Below, piece after piece: positions 6,885 through 15,418 of a stretch of DNA of 64,000 bases. Under the pieces are notes generated by a model. That model saw only the letters and a list, made by a program, of their open reading frames with translations, did no database searches and was not told where the DNA came from. Location: contig NZ_QEKV01000002.1 in NCBI RefSeq assembly GCF_003096635.1, positions 219,388-283,387 on the forward strand, given 5' to 3'. Position 1 is the stretch's first letter, and each line of letters opens with the position of its first letter. A program made the position numbers and the translations under genes. The DNA comes from Ezakiella coagulans. GTDB taxonomy: Bacteria > Bacillota > Clostridia > Tissierellales > Peptoniphilaceae.

Positions 6885-8219
6885 ATGCATCCATATCTAC
6901 CACATACCGACAACGATATTAAGAGCATGCTCGAAGCTATCGGTTTGGAAAGTGTAGATGATTTATATTCAGACGTTCCTGAAAGCATGAGAATGAAGGA
7001 AGCTTTGAATTTGCCGAAAGCAAAATCCGAAATTGAAGTTAGAAACATTATCGGAAAGCTTGCAAAGAAAAATCTTTCATCTGCAGATGTTCCTTCATTC
7101 CTCGGTGCAGGACTCTATGATCACTACATTCCAAGCATTATAGCTCCGATTGTAAGCCGTGGAGAATTCTTAACATCATACACACCATATCAACCTGAAG
7201 TATCACAAGGAACTTTACAATACATTTTCGAGTTCCAAACACTTCTATGCGATTTGACCGGAATGGAAGTTGCTAACGCTTCCGTTTACGATCATTCAAA
7301 CGCTGTGGTTGAAGCTGCTATAATGTGTGCGACGGTCAATAAAAAGAATAAAGTTTTAGTAAGTGAAACATTGAATCCAAGCTCAAGAAAAGTTTTGGAT
7401 AATTATGCAAAAGGACAAGGTATCGAAGTAGTTCTTATCAAAGAAAAAGACGGAATTACTGATATTGAAGATTTAAAAAATAAAATTGATGACGATGTAG
7501 CTTGCGTTATGGTTCAAAGCCCTAACTTCTTCGGTATTATCGAAGATTTAGAAGAATGTGCAAACATAACACACACCGCAAAGAAAGCCTCATTTGTCGC
7601 AGCAGTTGATCCAATCAGCTTAGGCGTTTTGAAAAAACCTGGCGATATGGGTGCGGATGTTGTTATTGGTGAAGGACAAGCTCTCGGTATAGCAACAGAA
7701 TTCGGAGGACCGCTCCTCGGATTTATGTGTACAACCGAAAAGTTCCTTAGAAAAATGCCGGGAAGAATTGTCGGTCAAACTGTCGACAACAACGGTAAAC
7801 GCTGCTATGTTTTGACATTAACAGCAAGAGAACAACACATACGTCGTGAAAAAGCAACTTCAAATATTTGTTCAAACCAAGGTGTAAATACACTTGCAGC
7901 AACAATGTATATGTGTCTTTTAGGTAAACAAGGTCTCAGAGAAGTCGCAATTCAATCTATGTCAAAGGCTCACTATCTCCAATCAAAACTTGAAGAAAAA
8001 GGCTTTAAGCTCAAATGGAATCAACCTTTCTTTAAAGAATTTGTAGTTGAAGGACTAACAGCTGACAAGCAAAGAGAACTATTGAAAGACAAAGAAATGA
8101 TCGGTGGTTTCGGTCTAAAGAGATTCTTTAAAGACTATGACAACGTAATGTTTGCTGTTACTGAAAAACGTACAAAACAAGAAATGGATAGATTAGTAGA
8201 ACTTTTAGGAGGGAAATAA
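6885..8219 (+). CDS. gcvPA: Glycine dehydrogenase (decarboxylating) subunit 1
   Basis: This is the N-terminal half of the split P protein. With GcvPB it decarboxylates glycine and loads the aminomethyl group on GcvH. I place the start at ATG 6885 ([11 protein letters not shown]), with AGAGGAAG upstream and one base after the gcvH stop. An in-frame upstream ATG would lie inside gcvH and add 18 non-homologous residues. The resulting 444 residues fit the family. [15 protein letters not shown], the [12 protein letters not shown] block and [16 protein letters not shown] are typical. The gene ends in a TAATG overlap with gcvPB, which fits a fixed 1:1 ratio. Confidence 0.96.
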   Translation: MHPYLPHTDNDIKSMLEAIGLESVDDLYSDVPESMRMKEALNLPKAKSEIEVRNIIGKLAKKNLSSADVPSFLGAGLYDHYIPSIIAPIVSRGEFLTSYTPYQPEVSQGTLQYIFEFQTLLCDLTGMEVANASVYDHSNAVVEAAIMCATVNKKNKVLVSETLNPSSRKVLDNYAKGQGIEVVLIKEKDGITDIEDLKNKIDDDVACVMVQSPNFFGIIEDLEECANITHTAKKASFVAAVDPISLGVLKKPGDMGADVVIGEGQALGIATEFGGPLLGFMCTTEKFLRKMPGRIVGQTVDNNGKRCYVLTLTAREQHIRREKATSNICSNQGVNTLAATMYMCLLGKQGLREVAIQSMSKAHYLQSKLEEKGFKLKWNQPFFKEFVVEGLTADKQRELLKDKEMIGGFGLKRFFKDYDNVMFAVTEKRTKQEMDRLVELLGGK

Positions 8220-9688
8220 TGTTTAGAAAATATGATAAATTAATTTTTGAAGTTTCTACTCCGGGAAGAAAGGGCTACAATTTACCACCTCTTGACGTTG
8301 AAGAAACTGATTTAAAGAGTGCAATTCCGGAAAAATATCTTGCGGACTCATGTCCGAATTTGCCGGAAGTAAGTGAAGTTGATGTTATCAGACACTTTAC
8401 AAATCTTTCGAACAAGAACTACGGAGTTGACACAGGATTATATCCGCTTGGAAGTTGTACAATGAAGTACAATCCTAGAATAAATGAAGAAATGGCTGCT
8501 CTTCCGGGCTTTGCGGGCATTCACCCGTATCAAGATGAAGATGAAGTTCAAGGAGCTCTTGAGCTTATGTACAATCTTCAAGAACAACTAAAAGAAATTG
8601 CCGGAATGGACGCCGTTACACTTCAACCGGGTGCAGGTGCTCACGGAGAGCTCACAGGTATAAAGATTATTAAGGCTTACCATGAAAAGAATGGTGATAC
8701 AAAGAGAAATAAGGTTATCGTACCTGACTCAGCACACGGAACAAACCCTGCAACTTCTGCAGTTTCAGGATTGATTCCTGTTGAAGTTCCAAGCGATGAA
8801 AACGGTTTGGTTGATTTGGATGCACTGAGAGCTGCAGTCGGCGACGATACAGCAGGACTTATGCTTACAAACCCGAACACACTTGGAATTTTTGACCAAC
8901 ACATAAAGGAAATCACAGGCATAATCCATGAAGCAGGCGGACTTTGCTACTATGACGGTGCAAATGCAAATGCTATCTTAGGTCACTGCAGACCTGGTAA
9001 AATGGGATTTGACGTTATTCACTTTAACGTGCACAAGACTTTCTCAACTCCTCACGGAGGCGGAGGACCTGGTGCAGGACCTGTCGGTGTAAAGAAAGAA
9101 CTCGAAGAATTCCTTCCTGTTCCGGTAATTGAAAAAGACGGAGACAAATTCCACTTGAACTATGATAAGGAATACTCCATCGGAAAGATGAAGAATTTCT
9201 ATGGACATTTCGCTGTTCTTGTAAGAACTTATTCTTACATTTTGAGCATGGGTTCAGATGGTTTGAAACAAGCTTCTGAAAGAGCTGTTTTAAATGCAAA
9301 CTACCTCTTCCACCTTGTTAAGGATTACTATAATGTTCCGGTTGATACACTTTACAAACATGAATTTGTATTGGGTGGATTAAAAGACTACGAAAAGTCA
9401 GGTGTAACAACTCTCGATGTTGCAAAAGGACTTATTGACAGAGGATTCCATCCACCAACAGTATACTTCCCGCTAATTGTGAACGAAGCACTTATGGTTG
9501 AACCGACTGAAACAGAATCCAAGGAAAGTTTGGAAGAATTTGCTGCTGCTCTTATTGATATTGCAAAGACTGCAAAAGAAAATCCGGAAAGCTTGAAGAA
9601 ATCACCTCTTACAACAGATGTGTCAAGACCTGACGAAACATTGGCAGCAAGAAAACCTATCGTTAGATACGAAAAAGAAGCAGAATAA
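8219..9688 (+). CDS. gcvPB: Glycine dehydrogenase (decarboxylating) subunit 2
   Basis: This 489-residue subunit carries the pyridoxal phosphate site of the P protein. The Schiff-base lysine is K273 in [42 protein letters not shown] and [11 protein letters not shown] are further hallmarks. The ribosome binding site AGGAGG (8207-8212) lies in the end of gcvPA, and the ATG shares an A with the gcvPA stop. Last gene of the operon, followed by a hairpin. The glycine cleavage it catalyses yields CO2, NH3, NADH (through GcvL) and methylene-THF, all usable by the purine genes nearby. Confidence 0.97.
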   Translation: MFRKYDKLIFEVSTPGRKGYNLPPLDVEETDLKSAIPEKYLADSCPNLPEVSEVDVIRHFTNLSNKNYGVDTGLYPLGSCTMKYNPRINEEMAALPGFAGIHPYQDEDEVQGALELMYNLQEQLKEIAGMDAVTLQPGAGAHGELTGIKIIKAYHEKNGDTKRNKVIVPDSAHGTNPATSAVSGLIPVEVPSDENGLVDLDALRAAVGDDTAGLMLTNPNTLGIFDQHIKEITGIIHEAGGLCYYDGANANAILGHCRPGKMGFDVIHFNVHKTFSTPHGGGGPGAGPVGVKKELEEFLPVPVIEKDGDKFHLNYDKEYSIGKMKNFYGHFAVLVRTYSYILSMGSDGLKQASERAVLNANYLFHLVKDYYNVPVDTLYKHEFVLGGLKDYEKSGVTTLDVAKGLIDRGFHPPTVYFPLIVNEALMVEPTETESKESLEEFAAALIDIAKTAKENPESLKKSPLTTDVSRPDETLAARKPIVRYEKEAE

Positions 9689-9706
9689 AATAAATTTTTA
9701 ATAAAA

Positions 9707-9770
9707 TGAAAGACGCGAAGTTAATTTGACAGTGCTTGCACGAGATTTGTTTGATTCTCGCGTCTTTTCA
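9707..9770 (+). terminator. Terminator-like hairpin after gcvPB
   Basis: TGAAAGACGCGA (9707-9718) pairs with TCGCGTCTTTTCA (9758-9770, one bulged T). The long loop holds smaller hairpins such as GTGCTTGCAC (9732-9741). Only a short T-run ends the stem, so it may leak into the next gene. Confidence 0.6.
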
Positions 9771-9786
9771 TTACATAGAGGTAATT

Positions 9787-10686
9787 ATGAGTGAAAAACA
9801 AAATCGACTCCAAAAAGTCGAAAATATTATTAAACAAAATTCTTCAATAAGTAAAAAACAAGTGGCATTTATTATCATCGGAGTTCTAATGATTGCGGCG
9901 TCAATTCATTTCTTTCTTTTACCGAGCAATCTCTCTCTTGGTGGAGCGACCGGACTTGCACTTATTCTTGCAAAACTTTTACCGCTCGACACTGGACCGC
10001 TTTTACTTATTGTAAACGCAGTATTATTTATTATTGGATTTATATTAATAGGGAATAAATTTGGATTTTTAACCGTCATATCGACTCTTGCACTTTCGGG
10101 CACTGTTTGGGTTTTGGAAATTTTGATTCCAATGAATGCACCGATTGTACAAAATACATTCTTGAATTTAGTTGTAGCTGTTCTTATCTACGGCATAGGG
10201 GTCGGATTTGTTTTAAATCAAGGAGCCTCAACGGGCGGCTCTGACATAATTGCTAAGGTTTTATATAAGTATTTGGGGCTCGATCTTGGGAAAGGGTGCC
10301 TTGTAACGGACTTTTTAATAACTCTTGCCGTCGGTTTTACTTATGGCGTTGAAATTGCACTATTTTGTTTAATTGGAGTTATAATGAACGGGCTTATAAT
10401 AGACTATACAATAGATGGTCTCACCGCAGGAAAGCTTTGCTTCATCGCAACTGAACACCCTAAGGATGTCAGTTCGTTTCTTATTCTTCTTGGAAGAAGT
10501 GCTACGATTTACGAAGCAACCGGTGCATATACTATGGAAAAAAGAACAATTGTTCAAACTGTAGTTACAAACAGAGACTTTATCAAGCTTAAAAACCACT
10601 TGAAAGACTTGGACAAAAATGCATTCATGATTGTTTCAAGTGCACACCAAGTTTTCGGTTTTCATTGGAAAAGTTTCGATGATTAG
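9787..10686 (+). CDS. YitT family membrane protein (paralog 1)
   Basis: This 299-residue protein has five to six predicted membrane helices, followed by a soluble DUF2179 domain over about the last 90 residues. The motif FFLLPSNLSLGGATGLA and the later NQGASTGGSDIIAKVLYKY are typical of the YitT family, whose substrate is not established. I chose ATG 9787 with GAGG at 9778-9781; longer in-frame starts fall inside the preceding hairpin. A second copy at 25347-26228 shares the same motifs and forms an operon with folC2. Confidence 0.88.
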   Translation: MSEKQNRLQKVENIIKQNSSISKKQVAFIIIGVLMIAASIHFFLLPSNLSLGGATGLALILAKLLPLDTGPLLLIVNAVLFIIGFILIGNKFGFLTVISTLALSGTVWVLEILIPMNAPIVQNTFLNLVVAVLIYGIGVGFVLNQGASTGGSDIIAKVLYKYLGLDLGKGCLVTDFLITLAVGFTYGVEIALFCLIGVIMNGLIIDYTIDGLTAGKLCFIATEHPKDVSSFLILLGRSATIYEATGAYTMEKRTIVQTVVTNRDFIKLKNHLKDLDKNAFMIVSSAHQVFGFHWKSFDD

Positions 10687-10737
10687 AAAAAAAGACTTTT
10701 ATTTTTCTTTTAAATGTGATACAATTGAGTTGTACGG

Positions 10738-10765
10738 TTGATATTTATTTATAGATTATTATAGA
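10738..10765 (+). promoter_or_regulatory. Possible promoter of the secreted-protein gene at 10805
   Basis: TTGATA (10738-10743), a 16-nt spacer and TATAGA (10760-10765). The match is moderate. The ribosome binding site ahead of the gene is a run of six G (10795-10800) rather than the usual GGAGG. Confidence 0.4.
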
Positions 10766-10804
10766 AAGGACCTGGTCGCAAGACTTATATTATAGGGGGG
10801 TAGC

Positions 10805-11818
10805 ATGAAAAAACGTTTTTTAACAGTTTTGTTGTTTGTACTTTTTTTTAGTTTTGCCGTTAAAGCTGAGACTGAAATAAGTAAGATGACAGGCATAAAA
10901 GATCACAAATACAATATAAAACCCTATAGTGTTAGTGATTCAACCGGCGAAACGATCTATATGATTCCGCTTCGCGAAACGTGTGAGACACTCGGCTTTG
11001 ATGTTCATTGGAATGGAAAAGGCAATATTTCTGTTTCAAAAGGAATGTTCAAAGCTACGCTAACCGTTGGTCAGGACAACTATAAAAATAGATATGGCGA
11101 TCAAATAAAATTGTATTTGAGTCCGAATATAAAAGATGGAGTAACTTACGTTCCTCATATTTTCTTTTACTATGTTTTGGACCTCGATGTGTTTTATTTA
11201 AATGACAACTTATATTTCAGATATAAGATTGATGACATAATGCCTAAAGTCTACAGTAAATATATTTATGAAATAAATAAAGTAAATGAAAAGGATGCCG
11301 ACGGAAATATTAAAAAAGTTTCCAAAAAGGCTGTTCCACTGAAGTCAACCTATATTGTTTATCCTTATATTGAAAATCAAAAGCATTCGTTTGTGAATAA
11401 AAAGCTTGAAGCTTATATAAAAGAAACTTTTGATAAGTATGAATATGACAATTTGTATGTCAAATATGATATAGGGATTTATGACAAGAATTTTCTTAGT
11501 GTTATCTTTGACGGATTCTTGGAAAAAGGTAAAAAGAGAAGAAAGATATTCAACTCAATAAATTTTGATTTGAAGAAAGGAACTGTTCTAAGTCCGGATG
11601 ATTTTATAAAAGTATCCTGGAAAGACAGAGAAAAGATTGTAAACAAACTTAAAGAAAGTTATAAAAAAGGACAATTCATGTTCGGAGACTTAAATATGTA
11701 TCTTATGAAAGATGCTGTTATATTTTTCGTTCCTGAAGCTGATCCGATTCCGATGGAATATTATAAAAATTATGAAATCAATGATATTTTGTCAGAGGAA
11801 TATAAGAAAAGATTTTAA
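10805..11818 (+). CDS. Secreted protein with copper amine oxidase-like N-terminal domain
   Basis: 337 residues. Residues 1-21 are a signal peptide (KKRFLTVLLFVLFFSFAVKAE). Residues about 35-140 resemble the copper amine oxidase-like N-terminal domain (a non-enzymatic wall-associated domain in Firmicutes), with YMIPLRETCETLGFDVHWN and TYVPHIFFYYVLDLDV. The C-terminal part, with FDLKKGTVLSPDDFI and FFVPEADPIPMEYYKNYEI, resembles the DUF3298/DUF4163 region found in RsiV- and PdaC-like proteins. It is probably exposed outside the membrane, perhaps sensing or binding a wall ligand. No catalytic residues can be named. It stands alone between two control regions. Confidence 0.7.
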   Translation: MKKRFLTVLLFVLFFSFAVKAETEISKMTGIKDHKYNIKPYSVSDSTGETIYMIPLRETCETLGFDVHWNGKGNISVSKGMFKATLTVGQDNYKNRYGDQIKLYLSPNIKDGVTYVPHIFFYYVLDLDVFYLNDNLYFRYKIDDIMPKVYSKYIYEINKVNEKDADGNIKKVSKKAVPLKSTYIVYPYIENQKHSFVNKKLEAYIKETFDKYEYDNLYVKYDIGIYDKNFLSVIFDGFLEKGKKRRKIFNSINFDLKKGTVLSPDDFIKVSWKDREKIVNKLKESYKKGQFMFGDLNMYLMKDAVIFFVPEADPIPMEYYKNYEINDILSEEYKKRF

Positions 11819-11835
11819 TTAAATTTTTTTGAAAA

Positions 11836-11925
11836 AGTGTATCTAGGGATCCACCTATGGAAGGACCGAGCGATACAAGAGAAGAGTAATCTTCTCTACA
11901 CCGAAGGGAGAAAAGCCCGGGCGGG
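11836..11925 (+). promoter_or_regulatory. ykkC-class riboswitch, probably the PRPP-sensing subtype 2b
   Basis: The conserved ykkC blocks are present in order: CTAGGGATCC (11842-11851), GGACCGAGCGATACA (11862-11876), a variable hairpin AGAGAAGAGTAATCTTCTCT, ACACCGAAGGGAGAAAAGCCCGGGCGG. Subtype 2 aptamers sense ppGpp (2a, mostly at amino-acid genes) or PRPP (2b, mostly at purine genes). The position upstream of purE supports PRPP. The aptamer's 3' end overlaps the left arm of a terminator, so ligand binding should prevent termination and turn on purine synthesis. No adjoining guanine aptamer is visible. Confidence 0.88.
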
Positions 11926-11960
11926 TAGGTTTTTCCTATCCGTTCGGGCTTATTTTATTT
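11913..11960 (+). terminator. Riboswitch-controlled terminator before purE
   Basis: A 17-bp stem with G-U pairs forms between 11913-11929 and 11935-11951 around five T, and is followed by ATTTTATTTT. Its left arm shares the AAAGCCCGGG block with the aptamer, so aptamer folding and termination exclude each other. Confidence 0.85.
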
Positions 11961-11990
11961 TAACGATTCAATTTTTGAGGAGGTATTAAA

Positions 11991-12470
11991 TTGAAGGCAG
12001 CTATTATTATGGGAAGCATTTCTGACAGAGAAATCGCAGAAAAGGCAAAGAAAATTTTTGACAAGTTTAATGTTGAAACACATATGGAGGTAATTTCTGC
12101 ACACAGAACTCCAAAGAGAGCTTTTGAATTTGCTGAATCAGCAGAAAAAGACGGAATTGAAGTTATTATTGCAATCGCAGGAAAGGCTGCACATTTGGGT
12201 GGAGTTATTGCTGCAAACACAATTGTTCCGGTAATTGGTATTCCTGCAAAGACATCAGTTATGGGTGGTATGGATTCACTTTTATCGGTAGTTCAAATGC
12301 CAAAGGGTATTCCTGTTGCAACTGTTGCAATTGACGGTGGAGAAAATGCTGCATTATTAGCAATTTCAATGCTTAGCTTAAAATATGATGAACTAAAGAA
12401 GAAATTGGTTGATTATAGAAAAGAATTACAAGACCAAGTAGTAGAGATGAACAAGGAACTCGAGGCTTAA
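11991..12470 (+). CDS. purE: AIR carboxylase/N5-CAIR mutase PurE
   Basis: This 159-residue enzyme makes carboxyaminoimidazole ribotide in purine synthesis. GSISD, SAHRTP, PVIGIPAKT and DSLLSVVQMPKG are the family motifs. It starts at TTG 11991, with GAGGAGG 7 nt upstream. The block AGKAAHLGGV and the IDGGENAA ending look more like class II PurE, which uses CO2 directly, than like the class I type that needs PurK. No purK is present in the operon, which fits, but the class call is tentative. First gene of purE-F-M-N-H under the riboswitch. Confidence 0.93.
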   Translation: MKAAIIMGSISDREIAEKAKKIFDKFNVETHMEVISAHRTPKRAFEFAESAEKDGIEVIIAIAGKAAHLGGVIAANTIVPVIGIPAKTSVMGGMDSLLSVVQMPKGIPVATVAIDGGENAALLAISMLSLKYDELKKKLVDYRKELQDQVVEMNKELEA

Positions 12471-12498
12471 TTTATTATAATTTTTCGGAGGACTTAAA

Positions 12499-13854
12499 AT
12501 GAGTGGTATAGCGGGTGTTTATTCCGATAAAGACGGTGCTGCAGCATATTTATATTATATGCTCTATGCTCTTCAACACAGAGGACAACAATCATGTGGT
12601 ATTGCAACCTACAACAACGGACTTATGGATTATTACAAGGAACAAGGTTTAGTGAGCGATGTTTTTAAAGATGACAGAGTCACTCAAATGAGAGGAAATT
12701 TGGCAATTGGTCACGTAAGAATGGCTTCAAGGGGAGAAGGATTTGAATATCCATACAATCAACCTATCGTCGCCGGATACAGACATGGCGCACTTGGAAT
12801 TGTTCATGACGGTTGCATAACAAATGCTGCAAAACTCAAGAATGATTTACAAATGAAGGGCTACATGTTCCAATCAAATCTCGACACAGAGGTTATTGCA
12901 ACACTGATTGTAAAAAATTACAATATTGATTTGGAACATTCGATTATTGACACGCTAGACATGCTTATGGGCTCATATGCTCTTATTGTCATGGCGGAAA
13001 ATGTTATTTACGCTGCAAGAGACGAATATGGAATAAAACCTCTTTCAATAGGAGAGCTGAACGGTCGCTATCTTGTTGCAAGTGAAACTTGTGCATTTGA
13101 CTCAATAGGTGCGAAATTTGTTAGAGATGTGCTGCCGGGAGAAGTAATAAGAATAACAGACAAAGGTCTTGATATTATTAGAAAAGGCGATGCATCAAAG
13201 AGAAAACTCGGTGTTTTTGAAATGGTTTATATCGCAAGACCGGATTCAATTATTGACGGCAGGAGCATTTATTTGAGCCGTTTAAATGCCGGAAGAATTT
13301 TGGCAAAAGAACATCCGCAAGATGCTGATTTGGTAATCGGTGCACCTGACTCCGGAATAAGTTTTGCTGTAGGATACTCTGAAGAATCAGGAATTCCATA
13401 CACAGAAGGAATTATAAAGAACCGTTATGTCGGAAGAACTTTCATTCAACCAAATCAAGAACTCCGCGATTTGGGTGTAAAAATTAAATTAAATCCGATT
13501 AAGGAATATATTCAAAACAAGCGTTTAGTATTAGTCGATGACTCAATTGTTAGAGGAACGACAATGAGAAGAACTGTAAAAATGCTTAGAGATGCAGGTG
13601 CAAAGGAAATTCACGTAAGAATTGGAAGCCCTATGGTTAAATATTCATCAAATCTTATGATGGATACACCGACGAGAGAAGAACTTGTTGCAGCAATGCA
13701 CACAAAGGAAGAAATTACAAAGATGATTGGTGCTGATAGCCTTGAATACATTTCACTTGAAGGACTTTTCAAAGCTTTTGGCGGCGATGATTTTACACAA
13801 GGGTGTTTCACAGGAAAATTCCCGGAAGGAACAATTTATAAAGGAGAAGAATAA
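12499..13854 (+). CDS. purF: PurF-type amidophosphoribosyltransferase lacking the catalytic N-terminal Cys
   Basis: 451 residues. The protein catalyses the first committed purine step, PRPP to phosphoribosylamine. The C-terminal phosphoribosyltransferase half is intact, with LVLVDDSIVRGTTMRR and KNRYVGRTFIQP. The N-terminal glutaminase half is not: the sequence begins Met-Ser-Gly-Ile where family members have the nucleophilic Cys, and the oxyanion-hole HNG is HDG (HDGCITNA). R in GHVRMAS and D in LDTEVI are kept. The Cys set for the iron-sulfur cluster seen in the Bacillus enzyme is also missing. Start is fixed by GGAGG at 12487-12491. The enzyme may use free ammonia instead of glutamine, or Ser as nucleophile. 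Confidence 0.93.
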   Translation: MSGIAGVYSDKDGAAAYLYYMLYALQHRGQQSCGIATYNNGLMDYYKEQGLVSDVFKDDRVTQMRGNLAIGHVRMASRGEGFEYPYNQPIVAGYRHGALGIVHDGCITNAAKLKNDLQMKGYMFQSNLDTEVIATLIVKNYNIDLEHSIIDTLDMLMGSYALIVMAENVIYAARDEYGIKPLSIGELNGRYLVASETCAFDSIGAKFVRDVLPGEVIRITDKGLDIIRKGDASKRKLGVFEMVYIARPDSIIDGRSIYLSRLNAGRILAKEHPQDADLVIGAPDSGISFAVGYSEESGIPYTEGIIKNRYVGRTFIQPNQELRDLGVKIKLNPIKEYIQNKRLVLVDDSIVRGTTMRRTVKMLRDAGAKEIHVRIGSPMVKYSSNLMMDTPTREELVAAMHTKEEITKMIGADSLEYISLEGLFKAFGGDDFTQGCFTGKFPEGTIYKGEE

Positions 13855-14885
13855 TGGCTATTTCATACAAAGATGCCGGCGTTGATAAGAACGAAGGCTA
13901 CAAGGAAGTAAAACTTATAAAAGAGCATATTAAAAGAACTCTAAGGCCTGAAGTTATGGCTGACATTGGAGGTTTTAGCGGATTATTTAAACTCAAGGAC
14001 TACAAAAAACCTGTTCTAGTTTCAGGCACAGACGGTGTTGGAACAAAACTAAAATTTGCATTTATGACCGGTATCCACAACACAGTTGGAATTGATGCTG
14101 TCGCAATGTGCGTAAATGACATTTTGTGTCAAGGAGCGGAACCTTTATTCTTCCTTGACTATATTGCAACCGGAAAACTAATTGCAGAAAAAATGGCTGA
14201 CATTGTTGAGGGCGTTGCAGAAGGATGTGTTCAATCCGGATGTGCATTAATCGGCGGTGAAACAGCTGAAATGCCGGGATTCTATTCGGAAGATGAATAC
14301 GACATTGCAGGCTTTGCAGTCGGATGTGTTGAAGAAGACGAAATCATAGATTACGAAAAAAGCGTCAAGGTCGGAGACGTTCTTGTGGGACTACCTTCAT
14401 CGGGCGTTCACTCAAACGGATTCAGTTTGGTCAGAAAAATTCTCGAAACAAAAAATATTGACCTAAAGAAAGTTTATGATGGCTTTGATAAACCACTCGA
14501 TGAAGTGCTTTTGACACCGACAAGAATCTACAAAAAAGCGGTATTTGAAGCATTAAAAACAAATGCTGTTCACGGAATGTGCCACATCACGGGTGGAGGT
14601 TTCTACGAAAATATTCCAAGAATGATGCCTGAAGGTATGGCTGCAAAAGTCACAATTAAAGATATCAAAACGCCACACATTTTCGATTTGATTCAAGACT
14701 GGGGCGGAGTTGAAACAAAAGAAATGTACGGAACATTCAATATGGGAATCGGATTTGTTTTTGCGATTGAAAAAAATGCAAAGGACGATTTTATTAAAAC
14801 CCTTGAAGGAATCGGCGAAAAACCGGTTGTAATTGGTGAAGTTGTAAACCAAGAAGGCGATAAATGCGTAATCGAAGAGCTATAA
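13854..14885 (+). CDS. purM: Phosphoribosylformylglycinamidine cyclo-ligase (AIR synthetase)
   Basis: This 343-residue enzyme closes the imidazole ring, FGAM plus ATP to AIR, in the cytoplasm. Clear motifs are SGTDGVGTKL, MCVNDILCQGAEPLFFLDY, IGGETAEMPGFY and HITGGGFYENIPRM. Length is typical. It begins in a TAATG overlap with purF and its 3' end overlaps purN by 22 nt. purL, which makes its FGAM substrate, is absent from this operon, as is purD. Confidence 0.97.
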   Translation: MAISYKDAGVDKNEGYKEVKLIKEHIKRTLRPEVMADIGGFSGLFKLKDYKKPVLVSGTDGVGTKLKFAFMTGIHNTVGIDAVAMCVNDILCQGAEPLFFLDYIATGKLIAEKMADIVEGVAEGCVQSGCALIGGETAEMPGFYSEDEYDIAGFAVGCVEEDEIIDYEKSVKVGDVLVGLPSSGVHSNGFSLVRKILETKNIDLKKVYDGFDKPLDEVLLTPTRIYKKAVFEALKTNAVHGMCHITGGGFYENIPRMMPEGMAAKVTIKDIKTPHIFDLIQDWGGVETKEMYGTFNMGIGFVFAIEKNAKDDFIKTLEGIGEKPVVIGEVVNQEGDKCVIEEL

Positions 14886-15418
14886 TTTTGATTTCCGGAT
14901 CGGGCACAAATATGCAAGCAATCTATGAAAAATGTAAAGTCATAGATATCATGCATGTTTTTTCCGACAGAGATTGTTATGGTATTGAAAGAGCGAGGTC
15001 TTTGGGGCTTCAAGCTGATTATGTAAAAGCCGATTTTTTTAAAACTGTTCATGAATATGTTTTAAAAGAAAAAATTGAGCTTATTATTTTGGCGGGATTT
15101 TTAAGAAAAGTGCCTGAGTGGTTTTTCTCAGGTGCTCCGCCGATTTTAAATATTCACCCGGCACTTCTTCCGAAATACGGCGGAAAGGGCTGTTATGGTG
15201 AGCATGTGCACGAAAAGGTGTTACATGCAAATGAAAAATTTAGTGGAGCAACTGTCCATATTATTGATGAAAATTACGACAAGGGCAGGATTTATCTGCG
15301 TTCTTTTGTAAATATTGAGGGGTTAAAGACAAAAGAAGAAATTCAACAAAAGGTGCTTAAAACAGAGCATAACGTTTACAATTTGGCTATCACAAGTTTT
15401 GTAAGGGAGGAATTATAA
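14864..15418 (+). CDS. purN: Phosphoribosylglycinamide formyltransferase (GAR transformylase)
   Basis: This 184-residue enzyme moves a formyl group from 10-formyl-THF to glycinamide ribotide. The catalytic Asn/His pair sits in LNIHPALLPKYGGKG and the Asp in GATVHIIDENYDKG. SGSGTNMQAI near the start binds the phosphate. The ATG lies 22 nt inside the end of purM and AAGG is visible upstream; no better start exists. Its folate cofactor ties it to the folT, folC and gcv genes of this window. The C-terminal tail is shorter and less conserved than usual but nothing essential is missing. Confidence 0.95.
   Translation: MRNRRAIILISGSGTNMQAIYEKCKVIDIMHVFSDRDCYGIERARSLGLQADYVKADFFKTVHEYVLKEKIELIILAGFLRKVPEWFFSGAPPILNIHPALLPKYGGKGCYGEHVHEKVLHANEKFSGATVHIIDENYDKGRIYLRSFVNIEGLKTKEEIQQKVLKTEHNVYNLAITSFVREEL

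Noticed and set aside
10766-10804. Possible structured leader (GGACCTGGTCGCAAGAC) before the secreted-protein gene
   Set aside because: It recalls parts of known riboswitch cores but lacks any complete set of conserved blocks or a terminator.
12499-12520. Frameshift or wrong start explaining the missing PurF Cys
   Set aside because: GGAGG sits right before ATG 12499, the frame is open and homologous from the second codon, and a second catalytic residue (HNG to HDG) is also changed.
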